The notes: generated from the sequence alone by a model not told the origin. DNA of 64,000 nt from Micrococcaceae bacterium Sec5.7 (GCA_039636785.1 CP144169.1:3782001-3846000); one strand, 5' to 3'; positions 8,555 through 17,772 are shown, counted from the stretch's first letter. A program made the numbers and translations.

Positions 8555-9997
8555 ATGCCTGAAACTGCCGCCACAGCTGATACCCGTACGCCTTCCGGAC
8601 GCCTGGCCCTCGCCGCGTCACCGGACCAGATTGCGCTGGGCCCGCTGGACGGCCGCTACCAGTCCGCCGTCGCGCCCCTCGTGGATTACCTGTCCGAGGC
8701 CGCCCTCAACCGCGACCGTGTGGCCGTCGAAGTTGAATGGCTCATCCACCTGACCAGCAACAATGTCCTTCCCGGAGCCGGCCCGCTGTCCGCTGATCAG
8801 CAGGAACAGCTCCGCAGAATTGTCACGGAATTCGACTCCGCCGCCGTCACTGAACTAGCCGACATCGAAGCCGTCACCGTCCACGATGTGAAGGCCGTGG
8901 AGTACTACATCGGCCGCCGCCTGCCGGCCATCGGCATCGAAAGTCTCACCGCTTTGGTGCACTTCGGCTGCACCTCCGAAGACATCAACAACCTCTCCTA
9001 CGCCCTCGGCGTGAAGGGCGCTGTGGAGGACGTGTGGCTCCCGGCAGCCCGCTCACTCGTGGATCAGATCAGCACCATGGCCGAGGACAACCGCGCAGTC
9101 CCCATGCTGTCCCGCACCCACGGCCAGCCCGCCACACCCACCACCCTGGGCAAGGAACTGGCCGTCATTGCGCACCGCCTGGCCCGCCAGCTGGACCGCA
9201 TCTCCAAGACCGAATACCTGGGCAAGATCAATGGTGCCACCGGCACCTACGCCGCCCACGTTGCATCCGTCCCGGGCGCCGACTGGCAGCAGGTCGCCAG
9301 GTCCTTCGTTGAGGGCCTGGGCCTCACCTGGAACCCGCTGACCACCCAGATCGAAAGCCACGACTGGCAGGCCGAGCTCTACGCAGACGTTGCACGCTTC
9401 AACCGGATCCTGCACAACGTCTGCACGGACATCTGGAGCTACATCTCCATCGGCTACTTCGCGCAGATCCCCGTTGCCGGCGCCACCGGATCCTCCACCA
9501 TGCCGCACAAGGTCAACCCCATCCGCTTCGAAAACGCCGAGGCCAATCTGGAGATCTCCTCGGGACTGCTGGACGTCCTGGGCTCCACCCTGGTGACCTC
9601 CCGCTGGCAGCGCGACCTCACGGACTCCTCGTCACAGCGCAACATCGGCGTCGCATTCGGCCACTCACTGCTTGCCATCTCCAACGTGGTCAAGGGACTC
9701 GATCGGCTCGACGTCGCGGAAGGCGTCCTCGCCGCGGATCTGGACACCAACTGGGAAGTTCTGGGCGAAGCGATCCAGATGGTGATGCGCGCAGAGGCAA
9801 TTGCCGGCGTCGAAGGTATGGAAAACCCGTACGAACGCCTCAAGGACCTCACCCGCGGACAGCGCGTGGACGCAGCCCGGATGCGGGAATTCGTCCAGAG
9901 CCTGGGCCTCTCCGCCACCGCCGAAGCCCGCCTGCTGGCCCTGACACCCGGAAAGTACACGGGCATCGCGGACCAGCTGGTTGATCACCTGAAATGA
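8555..9997 (+). CDS. purB: adenylosuccinate lyase
   Basis: Fumarase/aspartase-superfamily lyase of 480 residues. It cleaves SAICAR and adenylosuccinate in purine synthesis. The family signature SSTMPHKVNP begins at about residue 313, and the flexible catalytic-Ser loop is intact. GxLDGRYQ lies near the N-terminus and the SRTHGQPATPTT segment carries the catalytic His, as in the longer E. coli-type PurB. The gene stands alone and begins about 200 bases from the divergent WXG-like gene. Confidence 0.96.
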   Translation: MPETAATADTRTPSGRLALAASPDQIALGPLDGRYQSAVAPLVDYLSEAALNRDRVAVEVEWLIHLTSNNVLPGAGPLSADQQEQLRRIVTEFDSAAVTELADIEAVTVHDVKAVEYYIGRRLPAIGIESLTALVHFGCTSEDINNLSYALGVKGAVEDVWLPAARSLVDQISTMAEDNRAVPMLSRTHGQPATPTTLGKELAVIAHRLARQLDRISKTEYLGKINGATGTYAAHVASVPGADWQQVARSFVEGLGLTWNPLTTQIESHDWQAELYADVARFNRILHNVCTDIWSYISIGYFAQIPVAGATGSSTMPHKVNPIRFENAEANLEISSGLLDVLGSTLVTSRWQRDLTDSSSQRNIGVAFGHSLLAISNVVKGLDRLDVAEGVLAADLDTNWEVLGEAIQMVMRAEAIAGVEGMENPYERLKDLTRGQRVDAARMREFVQSLGLSATAEARLLALTPGKYTGIADQLVDHLK

Positions 9998-10133
9998 GTA
10001 GGATGCCGTCGGTTCGCTTCGAGTCCACGTCTCCGGAGGCGCGGATTCACTCCAGTCTGGGGGTTCTGTTGTCTTAACTGGCGTGTGGGTCTGTTACCAA
10101 TACGAGGAGCCCACCACGCCTGGCAACACGCCT

Positions 10134-11063
10134 ATGTCACGCCGAACCCTTCTTACCGCCGCCGGTGCCACCGGCCTTGCGGGCGCCACGTCCTTTGCGG
10201 GTGCCGCCCACGCGGCACCGTCTGCTGCCGCCCCGAAAACGGACGCCCTGATCTGCGCCGCCGTCCGCTCGAACCTGCACGTCATGAGCTTTAACATCCG
10301 CTATGACAAGCCTGGGACCCTGCCGGGCCAGGCTGATTACTGGCCCGAGCGGATTCCGGCCCTGCAGGCGCTCCTTGGCCTCGAAATACCTACCGTACTC
10401 GGCGTCCAGGAAGGGCTCTTCCACCAGCTGGAGGCCATTGAAGGAGCCCTCCCCAAGCACTACAAGTCGATCGGTTTTGGGCGCGACGGCGGCAGCCAGG
10501 GCGAATACTCCTGCATTTTCTATGATTCACGGCGGCTCACGGTCCTGAAATGGGACCAGTTCTGGCTCTCCGATACGCCAGAGGCCATAGGCTCCGCCAC
10601 TTGGGGCAACTACGTCACAAGGACTGTCACGTGGGGAACATTCAAAGACAACAGCACCGACCGGGAAATGCTGCTGATTAACACGCATTTTGACCACCAG
10701 TCGGAGAATGCGCGGGTAGGCAGTGCACACGCGATCGTGGACCTGGTCAAGGGGCTTGCCCCTGCACTGCCCGCCATCCTTACCGGGGACTTCAATTCGG
10801 CGGCAACGGATTCCGCCGCATACAGCACGCTGACGGACAGAGGCCTCTTCCGGGATACGTGGTCCGCAGCGGAAGTGCAGCTCACGCCGGCGTATGGCAC
10901 GCTCCCCGACTACAAGGACCCCGTATCCGGCGCACCCCGGATCGACTGGGTCCTGACGAGTCCGGACGTCCGGGTGCTGAAGGCGGCGATCAACACCTTC
11001 CGCCTGGATGGACGGTACCCCAGCGACCACGCGCCGGTGCAGGCACTGATCCGTCTGCCGTGA
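10134..11063 (+). CDS. Tat-exported endonuclease/exonuclease/phosphatase-family protein
   Basis: A 309-residue secreted hydrolase of the EEP (DNase I-like) superfamily. The N-terminus SRRTLLTAAGATGLAG is a twin-arginine signal, ending around AAHAAP. Catalytic motifs follow in order: SFNIRYD, GVQEG, NTHFDHQ, TGDFN, IDWVL and PSDHAPV. Family members cleave phosphodiesters (nucleases, sphingomyelinase-like, inositol phosphatases), so the substrate is unknown. The frame is open to a GTG at 10083. The ATG at 10134 is preferred because it puts the twin arginines at the N-terminus, although AGGAG at about 10104 does not suit either start well. A remnant of a related gene lies at 32128-32229. Confidence 0.85.
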   Translation: MSRRTLLTAAGATGLAGATSFAGAAHAAPSAAAPKTDALICAAVRSNLHVMSFNIRYDKPGTLPGQADYWPERIPALQALLGLEIPTVLGVQEGLFHQLEAIEGALPKHYKSIGFGRDGGSQGEYSCIFYDSRRLTVLKWDQFWLSDTPEAIGSATWGNYVTRTVTWGTFKDNSTDREMLLINTHFDHQSENARVGSAHAIVDLVKGLAPALPAILTGDFNSAATDSAAYSTLTDRGLFRDTWSAAEVQLTPAYGTLPDYKDPVSGAPRIDWVLTSPDVRVLKAAINTFRLDGRYPSDHAPVQALIRLP

Positions 11064-11087
11064 CCCGCAAGATGGCAAACTGAAACC

Positions 11088-11753
11088 ATGAGACTGCTGC
11101 TTATCCGCCACGGACAGACACCGGGCAACGTGCTGGGGCAGCTGGACACCGCCCACCCCGGTCCAGGGCTCACCGAGCTGGGCGAGCAGCAGGCCGAGGC
11201 TCTGGCACGGAGCCTCGCAGATGAGCAGATCGACGCCCTCTACGCTTCCACGCTCCTGCGGACGCAGCTCACGGCGGCGCCAATGGCCAGGGCGCGCGGC
11301 CTGGACATTCAGGTGCTGGATGGTCTGCACGAGATCGAGGCCGGTGCGCTGGAAAAGCTGACAGACCACGAAGCCCACATGCGGTACATGGGCACGGTGT
11401 TTGCCTGGGCTGGAGGAGATCTGGACCGCCGGATGCCGGCCGGCCCCAGCGGACACGAATTTTTTGAACGATTCGACGCCGCCATCGCAAAGATTGCGGC
11501 AGCCTCGAACGGCCGTCCGGGAACGGTGGCGGTGGTCAGTCATGGCGCGGCCATCCGGATCTGGGCCGGCCTGCGGGCAGCCAACGCGGACTCTGCCTTT
11601 GCGGCCGGCCACGTCTTGGCCAACACCGGCGTGGTGGCGGTCGAAGGCGATCCCGACGCCGGCTGGAAAGTTATTGACTGGGAAGCCGGCCCTGCCGGCG
11701 GCCTGGCCTTGGACGACCCCGCTGCAGAAGACCCCACCGGCGACCCGCACTAG
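11088..11753 (+). CDS. histidine phosphatase family protein
   Basis: Phosphoglycerate-mutase-like phosphatase of 221 residues. The catalytic LIRHGQT motif is at residues 4-10, the second catalytic His is in VVSHGAAIR (about 149-157), and the acid Glu is in the HEIEAG region. Members act on varied phosphomonoesters, so the substrate is not predictable. It lies 24 bases after the EEP gene, probably in the same transcript. The TAG stop is followed immediately by a GACAGGCTCAACCA-type repeat array. Confidence 0.88.
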   Translation: MRLLLIRHGQTPGNVLGQLDTAHPGPGLTELGEQQAEALARSLADEQIDALYASTLLRTQLTAAPMARARGLDIQVLDGLHEIEAGALEKLTDHEAHMRYMGTVFAWAGGDLDRRMPAGPSGHEFFERFDAAIAKIAAASNGRPGTVAVVSHGAAIRIWAGLRAANADSAFAAGHVLANTGVVAVEGDPDAGWKVIDWEAGPAGGLALDDPAAEDPTGDPH

Positions 11754-11833
11754 GTTTCGACAAGCTCAACCAGCGGAATGACAGGCTCAACCACCGGATT
11801 GACAGGCTCAACCACCGGGTTGAAAGGCTCAAC
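11753..11833 (+). repeat. short tandem repeat of the GACAGGCTCAACCA type (locus 1)
   Basis: Four imperfect units of about 20 bases, each containing (A/G)GGCTCAACCA or AAGCTCAACCA, begin right after the histidine phosphatase stop with GTTTCGACAAGCTCAACCA. The same motif recurs at 12974-13108 and 42656-42730. No coding role is seen. Confidence 0.8.
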
Positions 11834-11944
11834 TGAGGCCGCACGCACCGATCAGTTCTCCATACGCTTACGCGCAGGAAACACCACGGTAACCGGCCGC
11901 TCGTATGCTTGATTTGCATAACCCTTCGGCGAAGCGAGGCAGCG

Positions 11945-12448
11945 ATGCAGACCAATCCACGGCTCAACATCAGGCGGGTCACCTGGTCCAACCCCGTGGG
12001 CGCCGACCTGCGGGCGGCCCAGCAGTCGGAACTGGACGCCCGCTTCGGCGCCCCTGGCCACGAAGCGGGGGCACCGCTGTCGGAAGCTGACACTGCCGTG
12101 TTTCTGGTGGCTTACGAGAAAAGCTCCGGGCAGCCGGTGGGCTGCGGCGGCCTCCGGCTGCTGGGCGCCACGACGGCGGAGATCAAGCGCCTGTATGTGC
12201 TCCCCTACACGCGCGGTTCCGGCGTGGCCAGCTCCATCCTTGCCGCCCTCGAAGCGGAGGCGTTCGCCCAGGGGATCACCCGGATCACGGCGGAAGCCGG
12301 CTCGGCCCAACCTGACGGCCGGCATTTCTACGAGAGCTCAGGCTTCGACGCCGTCCAGAATTTCGGCCCGTACGTGGGTGTTGAACACTCGTACTGCTTC
12401 GCCAAAACCATAGATTCTCACAGCGCCGCGCACACCGCGATGGCCTGA
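11945..12448 (+). CDS. GNAT-family N-acetyltransferase
   Basis: A 167-residue acetyltransferase. The acetyl-CoA-binding region (motif A) is IKRLYVLPYTRGSGVASSIL (about 82-101), followed by an FYESSGF motif B near residue 127. The substrate is unknown. The frame opens at 11909, but the ATG at 11945 is preferred because homologue-like sequence begins there and a weak GCGAGGCAG element precedes it. It ends 72 bases before the thioesterase gene on the same strand. Confidence 0.83.
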   Translation: MQTNPRLNIRRVTWSNPVGADLRAAQQSELDARFGAPGHEAGAPLSEADTAVFLVAYEKSSGQPVGCGGLRLLGATTAEIKRLYVLPYTRGSGVASSILAALEAEAFAQGITRITAEAGSAQPDGRHFYESSGFDAVQNFGPYVGVEHSYCFAKTIDSHSAAHTAMA

Positions 12449-12520
12449 GCGGAGGGCGCGGCCGGCACCGGCGCACCGTCACACTCGGGACTCCCCGCGG
12501 CTCTCGGCTAATCTCGCACT

Positions 12521-12955
12521 ATGGATTCCGCAGACATCACGTTCCGCACGCGCAAATGGGTGCGGCCCGAGGACCTCAACGCCAACGGCACACTGTTCGG
12601 CGGAAGCCTGCTGAAGTGGATCGACGAGGAAGCGGCAATCTACGCCATCCTGCAGCTGGGCAATGGCCGGGCCGTCACGAAATACATCTCCGAAATCAAC
12701 TTCGTCAGCTCTGCAGTGCAGGGTGATCTGATCGAGATGGGCCTGACCGCAACGCGCTTCGGCCGCACGTCGCTGACCATGCGTGCCGAGGTCCGCAACA
12801 TGATCACGCGCCAGAGCATCCTCACCATCGAGGAGATCGTGTTCGTGAACCTCAGTGTCAACGGCAAGCCTGAACCGCACGGCTACACCGAAATCACCTA
12901 TGACCGGGACAGGATTCCTACGCACCACCTGACGGACACGCTGGAACAGGACTGA
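12521..12955 (+). CDS. acyl-CoA thioesterase (hotdog fold, YciA-like)
   Basis: A single hotdog-domain thioesterase of 144 residues. The NGTLFGGSLLKWIDE segment (24-38) is the conserved active-site region of YciA/BACH-type acyl-CoA hydrolases, with the catalytic Asp in WID. It is predicted cytosolic and to hydrolyse acyl-CoA to free acid and CoA. A second repeat array follows within about 20 bases of the stop. Confidence 0.88.
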   Translation: MDSADITFRTRKWVRPEDLNANGTLFGGSLLKWIDEEAAIYAILQLGNGRAVTKYISEINFVSSAVQGDLIEMGLTATRFGRTSLTMRAEVRNMITRQSILTIEEIVFVNLSVNGKPEPHGYTEITYDRDRIPTHHLTDTLEQD

Positions 12956-12973
12956 CGACGGCGGACGCGCCCC

Positions 12974-13108
12974 GGTTTCGACAGGCTCAACCAGCGGAGC
13001 GACAGGCTCAACCAGCGGAGCGACAGGCTCAACCAGCGGAGCGACAGGCTCAACCAACAGCGGAGCGACAGGCTCAACCAGCAGCGCCGCAGGCTCAACC
13101 AACAGCGG
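12974..13108 (+). repeat. short tandem repeat of the GACAGGCTCAACCA type (locus 2)
   Basis: Six near-identical units of about 20-24 bases, mostly GCGACAGGCTCAACCAGCGGA, start with GTTTCGACAGGCTCAACCA. The array lies between the thioesterase and a convergent gene. There are no unique spacers between units, so it is not a CRISPR array. Reverse-strand frames read repetitive VEPVAPL and are not genes. Confidence 0.85.
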
Positions 13109-13257
13109 GCCAGCCCGTCTACGCCTCGGCCAGGTACGCCATGCCGTGCGGCACCTTCCGTCGCAGTGGTGATGTGACGGCGGCGGCGGCGGCGTCCAGA
13201 TCAAATCTTACGCAAGGCCCGCCTGACCGGCTGTTTGGCGCCGGTTCCGGCCGGGGT

Positions 13258-14226
13258 TTAGTTACGTGCTTTGACCAGCACCACCTCGAAAGTAGTGGGC
13301 CTCGGGCCGCCGAACTCTGCGTTGACAAGGGCCAGAGTGTTACGGAACAGGGCCGCCGTCGTCGGAACATTGAAGTCGGGGCTCGTGATGACTTCCCTCA
13401 CCTCCCCCGACGAGTTCCGGAAGTCAACCCGGATGCGGCTGACCTGATTGAGCTGGTTCTGCACCGCCCACACCGTCTTGCCCTTCACCACGATGCCGTC
13501 CACATTCGGCAGGTCGAGGCCGGTGATTTCCGCGCTCGCTCCGGTTTTCGGGTTGACCGTGTACAGCGCCGCATTCTCGGAATGGGCCACGATCAGGGTT
13601 CTTCCGTGACGGGCGGAGGCAATGCCGTTGAGCTTGAACGCGGCCGGAGTGCCGGTCGCGGCCGGGCCTGTCAGTGCAAGCGTCCTGACAGGGCCCGGTT
13701 TGCCGTGGCGGTCCACCGGGACAAAGTACAGCTCACCGCGGCTGGAATTGGTGAACCAGGCGCCGTCGCGGGTCAGCGCGACGTCGTTGATAAACGCGGG
13801 CCGCTGAGGGGTTACCGGCGTCAGCTGATAGGTGGCGACAGTCCTGCCGTTGTCGATGTTGTAGACATAGGCCTGTCCCGTGCCGCCGCCGGCCACGAAG
13901 AGCAGGTCATTGCGAAGGTCCGCCTTGAGGCCCACGGCAACCCTGCCGTCGGGGGCATCGATGAACTTTTTGGCGGTTCCCCTGCGGATGTCGCCGCGGA
14001 AAATATCTCCCGTGACAAGGTCGCCCGCGTAGAACGTGGTTCCCTTCCCGGCGGCGATGCCTTCCGCACCCTGGGCCCCGGGCAGCACGATCACCGATGG
14101 CCTGTCCTCGGCAGTTGAGCGGTGGGCGGCAGCCAGGGGTGCCGGAACCAGAAATGCCGCGAGGGCAACAAGCCCCAAGGCGGCACGCAGAAGTGCTCTT
14201 CCTGAATTTTTTGCATTGTGGCGCAT
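13258..14226 (-). CDS. secreted SMP-30/gluconolactonase-like beta-propeller protein
   Basis: A 322-residue exported protein. The signal peptide is basic (MRHNAKNSGR), then hydrophobic (about 11-30), then cut near PLAAAHR. The mature part has repeated blade-like strands (GLKADLRNDLLFVAGG, INDVALTRDGAWFTNS, LNGIASARHGRTLIVAHS) as in SMP-30/gluconolaconase and NHL-type six-bladed propellers. Metal-site residues could not be assigned with confidence, so enzymatic activity is uncertain. The start was moved from the ATG at 14283 to the ATG at 14226 to place the signal peptide at the N-terminus. Confidence 0.75.
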   Translation of the reverse strand: MRHNAKNSGRALLRAALGLVALAAFLVPAPLAAAHRSTAEDRPSVIVLPGAQGAEGIAAGKGTTFYAGDLVTGDIFRGDIRRGTAKKFIDAPDGRVAVGLKADLRNDLLFVAGGGTGQAYVYNIDNGRTVATYQLTPVTPQRPAFINDVALTRDGAWFTNSSRGELYFVPVDRHGKPGPVRTLALTGPAATGTPAAFKLNGIASARHGRTLIVAHSENAALYTVNPKTGASAEITGLDLPNVDGIVVKGKTVWAVQNQLNQVSRIRVDFRNSSGEVREVITSPDFNVPTTAALFRNTLALVNAEFGGPRPTTFEVVLVKARN

Positions 14227-14423
14227 GATTCTCCCCGGATCGGGATGTCCGCGCGAGCTGGCCGCAGTACGGGAGCTCCGCACGATGGTCTTCCAAATCT
14301 AGGCATCGCGAAGATGGCTGACCATAGAGTGGCGGGGCCAACGATCGCCGGTCAGGAAGATCGTTCCCCGGATCGTGACGCAGAGGCAATCGGCACGTAA
14401 CAGAAGCACGCCATCCTGAACCT

Positions 14424-15290
14424 ATGAAGCCCAATGCAACGCTCCCTGCCACGGCCGAGTTGAGCTGCGAAGTCTGCGGCCAGATGCCTGAACCCACCAA
14501 GACCCGCCTCACGCTGGCCAACATCGCCGTGATGCTCCCGATCGAACTGCTGGTGCACGCCATGGTGGTGGAAACGCACCTGCCGTACCTGGCCAAAGTC
14601 CTGGTGCTGACCCTGACCGCCACCATTCTGGTGATCTGGGTTGCGGAGCCATCTGCCGCCCGGATGCTGCGCAGCTGGCTGCACGCCCCGGCGCTGCGGC
14701 ACCGCCGGCGGTTGGGAACGGCGCCTGCCCTGTGGCGTGCACGCACAGTGCTGCGCGACCTGCCGGGTTCCCTGCAGAAGATCACCCAGTCGCTGGCCCG
14801 GCTGGACACGAATATCCTGAGCATCCACGTCCACCCGGTGGCGGGAGGGGTGATGGACGAATTTGTTCTGTCCGCGCCCGGCAACGTCAGCGAGCGCGGG
14901 CTCCTCGACGCCCTGGCGCTTGCCGGCGGCCTCGAGACGCACGTCTGGCCCACCACAGCACTGGCCATGGCAGATGGTCAGACGAAGGCACTGAGCCTGG
15001 CGGCCCGGATCGCAGGCAGGCCGGACGAACTCCCGCTGGCGGTGGCGGAATTGCTGTCGGCGAGGATTGTTCCGGCCGCTGACACTGACGCCGTCGAAAC
15101 TCCAGGGATGGACGACGCCGGGACCCGCCTTAAGATTCCCACTGCCTGGCACGGACCCATCACCTTCTCCCGACCCGGCGAGCCGTTCACACCGGCGGAG
15201 TCCGCGCGGGCGCACCGGCTGGCGGAGCTAGCCGAAATCCTGGCGCACCGCCCGGCAGCGCCGCCCGGGGCGGCCACCGCGAGGAGCTAG
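14424..15290 (+). CDS. ACT-domain membrane-anchored protein
   Basis: A 288-residue protein with two hydrophobic segments (about 29-50 and 54-73), a basic loop, and then an ACT-like amino-acid-binding domain (about 108-185, starting RTVLRDLPGSLQKITQSLAR). ACT domains bind small effectors, often amino acids. The C-terminal part is unassigned. The N-terminal CEVCGQ pair could bind metal. No partner enzyme is fused, so a regulatory or sensing role is inference. A strong hairpin repeat element follows its stop and may terminate it. Confidence 0.6.
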   Translation: MKPNATLPATAELSCEVCGQMPEPTKTRLTLANIAVMLPIELLVHAMVVETHLPYLAKVLVLTLTATILVIWVAEPSAARMLRSWLHAPALRHRRRLGTAPALWRARTVLRDLPGSLQKITQSLARLDTNILSIHVHPVAGGVMDEFVLSAPGNVSERGLLDALALAGGLETHVWPTTALAMADGQTKALSLAARIAGRPDELPLAVAELLSARIVPAADTDAVETPGMDDAGTRLKIPTAWHGPITFSRPGEPFTPAESARAHRLAELAEILAHRPAAPPGAATARS

Positions 15291-15293
15291 CCG

Positions 15294-15380
15294 GACGCTC
15301 CGCCCAGTTACCCGGGCCCGGCGTGTTGCGCAAACACGCCGGGCCCGGGCCCGACGGGCGGAGGGCAACCGGGCAGGACC
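15294..15380. repeat. dispersed palindromic element, copy 1
   Basis: The outer ends are GACGCTCCGCCCAGTTAC and GGCAACCGGGCAGGACC (imperfect inverted repeats). The core is a perfect 17-bp stem (15311-15327 with 15333-15349) around a 5-base loop, containing GGCGTGTT/AACACGCC. It follows the ACT-domain gene and could act as its terminator, although no T-run follows. Related copies lie at 55026-55120, 56349-56415 and 60913-61011. Confidence 0.85.
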
Positions 15381-15459
15381 GGACTCGGGCGCCGCATCAG
15401 AAACCTTCCCGGTCACAATCCGTAAATTCGGCCTTTGTCCCGACATTAACAAAAAACCC

Positions 15460-15488
15460 TTGACAGTGGCGCGGGTCACTTCTATCTT
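15460..15488 (+). promoter_or_regulatory. promoter of the MFS/hydantoinase operon
   Basis: TTGACA (15460-15465), a 17-base spacer and TATCTT (15483-15488) form a near-consensus housekeeping promoter. The predicted transcription start, about 15494, falls inside the palindromic operator. The 5' leader to the first start codon is then about 184 bases and shows no recognised riboswitch. Confidence 0.75.
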
Positions 15489-15491
15489 TAA

Positions 15492-15520
15492 TTTTGGGAT
15501 CCCAAACCGGGATCCCAAAA
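15492..15520. promoter_or_regulatory. double palindromic operator, probable GntR site
   Basis: TTTTGGGATCCC (15492-15503) and its exact reverse complement GGGATCCCAAAA (15509-15520) flank AAACC. The left half is itself a perfect 14-bp palindrome (15493-15506), so GGGATCCCAAA occurs twice, 13 bases apart. It overlaps the predicted transcription start, a repressor position. The GntR/FCD regulator encoded in the same operon is the likely ligand. Confidence 0.75.
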
Positions 15521-15677
15521 CTGAATTCTTCCGGATCCACACCCGGTGCGCCCCCAATGCCGCCATAAAGGGTCTTCCGGTTTCAGGACAAGCCGCCACC
15601 CAAACCCGTGGCCGCCCGCTCCGAGGCAACACCCGAAAACTTTCCCTGCCCGCAAACTTCCCTGTGAAGGAGAAACC

Positions 15678-17018
15678 GTGTCTCTCCAAAATACTGAAAC
15701 AGTGACGACACCAACTGAAGGCAAGCCCGGCAAGGACGGGGTGCAGCGACGCACCAACGTCCGCTGGAAACTGTTCCTTCTCCTGCTGGTGCTCGTGGCT
15801 GTCAACTACATCGACCGAGGTTCCATCTCCGTGGCCCTCCCCATTATCCAGAAGGAATTCAACCTCCCGCCAGAGCTGGTTGGCCTCTTGCTGTCCGCCT
15901 TCTTCTGGACCTACGCCCTCATGCAGATCCCGGTGGGTTTGCTGATCGACAAGTTCGGCCCCCGCAAGGTCATGACGGCGTCCTGCATCGGCTGGGGTTT
16001 CGCCACTGCGTCATCCGGCCTTGCCGGCGGATTCCTCAGCATGTTCATTGCCCGGCTGGGCATCGGCGTGACTGAGGCCGGAGTCATGCCGGCCGGCGGC
16101 AAGCTCAACGCCATCTGGATGCACAAGAAGGAACGCGGCCGCGGCGCCACGATCCTGGATGCCGGCGCCCCGCTGGGTGCAGGCCTCGGCGGCATCCTCA
16201 TCACCTGGCTCATCGCATCCACCGGCAGCTGGCGCTACTCGTTCATCATCGCCGGCGCAGCCACGGTCCTCATGGGCCTGGCCGTCTGGTGGTACGTCCG
16301 CGACAACCCGCGTCAGCACCGCGCCGTCAATGACGCCGAGGCGGAGTACATCGAGTCTTCACATGCGGAAGAGGATGCCGCCGCCGAACAGGCCGGCAGC
16401 AAAGGCAAGCGTGCGCTCCTCCCCTACCTGAAGTTCCGCTCCTTCTGGGCCATGTGCTTGGGCTGGCTGGGCTTCAACGGCGTGTTCTATGGCCTCCTTA
16501 CCTGGGGCCCGCTCTACCTGGCGCAGGCCAAGGGCTTCGACCTGAAGACCATCGGCTGGTCCACGTTCGTGATCTTCGGCGCAGGCTTCGTCGGCGAAAT
16601 CCTGGGCGGCACCATCGCGGACAAGTGGCGAAACAGCGGAGCCTCGGCCAACCTCGTCATGCGCACGCTCCTCGGCATTTCCAGTGTTGTGGTCATCGGA
16701 GGGCTCATCGGGGTCACCGTTGTGGCCGACTCCACCACAGCGGTTGTCCTGCTCTCCGTGGTGATGTTCTTCCTGCGCTGGGTGGGCCTGTTCTGGAGCA
16801 TCCCGTCCATCCTGGGCGGCCGGACAAACGCCGGCGTACTTGGTGGCGCCATGAATTTCAGCGGCAATATCTCCGGCTTCGTCACCCCGATTGTGGTAGG
16901 TCTGATTGTGGGCGCCACCGGCTCCTACACCTGGGCCCTGCTGTACTTCGTGGGATCCGCCATCATCATGGGAGCCTCGGTACTCGTGCTGGACTACAAC
17001 AAACGGCTGCCGGTCTAA
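15678..17018 (+). CDS. MFS transporter, anion:cation symporter-like
   Basis: A twelve-helix major facilitator of 446 residues, resembling the ACS family (glucarate, galactonate, hexuronate and similar carboxylate importers). NYIDRGSISVALP in helix 1 is typical of that family. A DKFGPRKV loop lies between helices 2 and 3. The GTG at 15678 is chosen over the longer frame because AAGGAG lies five bases upstream. It heads a five-gene operon and probably imports the substrate used by the downstream amidohydrolase and racemase-superfamily enzymes. The substrate is unknown. Confidence 0.88.
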   Translation: MSLQNTETVTTPTEGKPGKDGVQRRTNVRWKLFLLLLVLVAVNYIDRGSISVALPIIQKEFNLPPELVGLLLSAFFWTYALMQIPVGLLIDKFGPRKVMTASCIGWGFATASSGLAGGFLSMFIARLGIGVTEAGVMPAGGKLNAIWMHKKERGRGATILDAGAPLGAGLGGILITWLIASTGSWRYSFIIAGAATVLMGLAVWWYVRDNPRQHRAVNDAEAEYIESSHAEEDAAAEQAGSKGKRALLPYLKFRSFWAMCLGWLGFNGVFYGLLTWGPLYLAQAKGFDLKTIGWSTFVIFGAGFVGEILGGTIADKWRNSGASANLVMRTLLGISSVVVIGGLIGVTVVADSTTAVVLLSVVMFFLRWVGLFWSIPSILGGRTNAGVLGGAMNFSGNISGFVTPIVVGLIVGATGSYTWALLYFVGSAIIMGASVLVLDYNKRLPV

Positions 17019-17088
17019 GCACAACCCCGCAGTACCTGCCCCCGGCGCCGGGGGCGCAATGCCATATAAGAAACCCGAATGGAGCACC

Positions 17089-17772
17089 ATGCTTGCCGCA
17101 GAAGAAACCCCGGACAAAGAACGCCCCCTCCGTGAGGCTGTCCGGGATGCGCTCCGCACCAGGATTTTTGAAGGGCATTACGCTCCCGGCACCCGGCTGG
17201 TGGAACGAGACCTCGCTGCAGAGTTCAACGTTTCCCGCCTCCCCATCCGGGAAGCGCTGCGGATGCTGCGCCAGGAAGGACTCATCAGCGACCGCGCCTC
17301 GCGCGGCACTGAGGTCAGCAGTCTCAGCCCCAAGGACGTTGAAGACCTTTTCGACGTCCGGGAATCGCTTGAAGTGCTGGCTTGCCGGCTCGCTGCCGTA
17401 CGGGCCACGCCCGGGGACCTTGAACAGCTTGAGGGCCTCCTGGACGAGGCCACCCGCTGCCTCGCCAAGGGCGCCGTCATGGAGGCCCACCGCGCCAACA
17501 GCGAATTCCACGACTCCATCACCCGGATTGCGGACAACGGCTTTCTCAAGTCCGCACTGGAACCCCTGCAGGGCCGCATGCACTGGCTTTTCCGCCACGT
17601 CAGCGACCTGCCGGAGCTCATTCAGGAACACCGCGACCTTTACGCCGCCATTGCCAGCGGCGACCCCGAGCGCGCCGCCGGCCAATCGGCGTCGCACATC
17701 GGCAAGTACCGCAAGCAGTTCCCGGAGGACTTCAGCCGGACCGAACCACAGCTGCATCGGAAGAAGAAATGA
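17089..17772 (+). CDS. GntR-family regulator (FCD domain)
   Basis: A 227-residue regulator with an N-terminal winged helix (about 12-75, containing RLVERDLAAEFNVSRLPIREAL) and a C-terminal FCD ligand/metal domain (about 85-210) with the expected His residues in SEFHDSI, EHRDLY and SASHIGKY. FadR/GntR FCD proteins usually repress catabolic genes and release DNA when bound by the substrate. The ATG at 17089 has GGAG four bases upstream; an earlier in-frame ATG exists at 17059. The stop overlaps the next start as ATGA. It probably binds the palindrome at 15492-15520. Confidence 0.88.
   Translation: MLAAEETPDKERPLREAVRDALRTRIFEGHYAPGTRLVERDLAAEFNVSRLPIREALRMLRQEGLISDRASRGTEVSSLSPKDVEDLFDVRESLEVLACRLAAVRATPGDLEQLEGLLDEATRCLAKGAVMEAHRANSEFHDSITRIADNGFLKSALEPLQGRMHWLFRHVSDLPELIQEHRDLYAAIASGDPERAAGQSASHIGKYRKQFPEDFSRTEPQLHRKKK

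Noticed and set aside
12974..13108. Possible CRISPR array
   Set aside because: Units follow each other directly with no unique spacers, unit length is about 20 bases, and the motif recurs at other intergenic sites. There are no cas genes.
12479..13204. Long minus-strand frame with VEPVAPL repeats
   Set aside because: It runs over the tandem repeat and the antisense of the thioesterase gene; the repeat explains its protein-like regularity.
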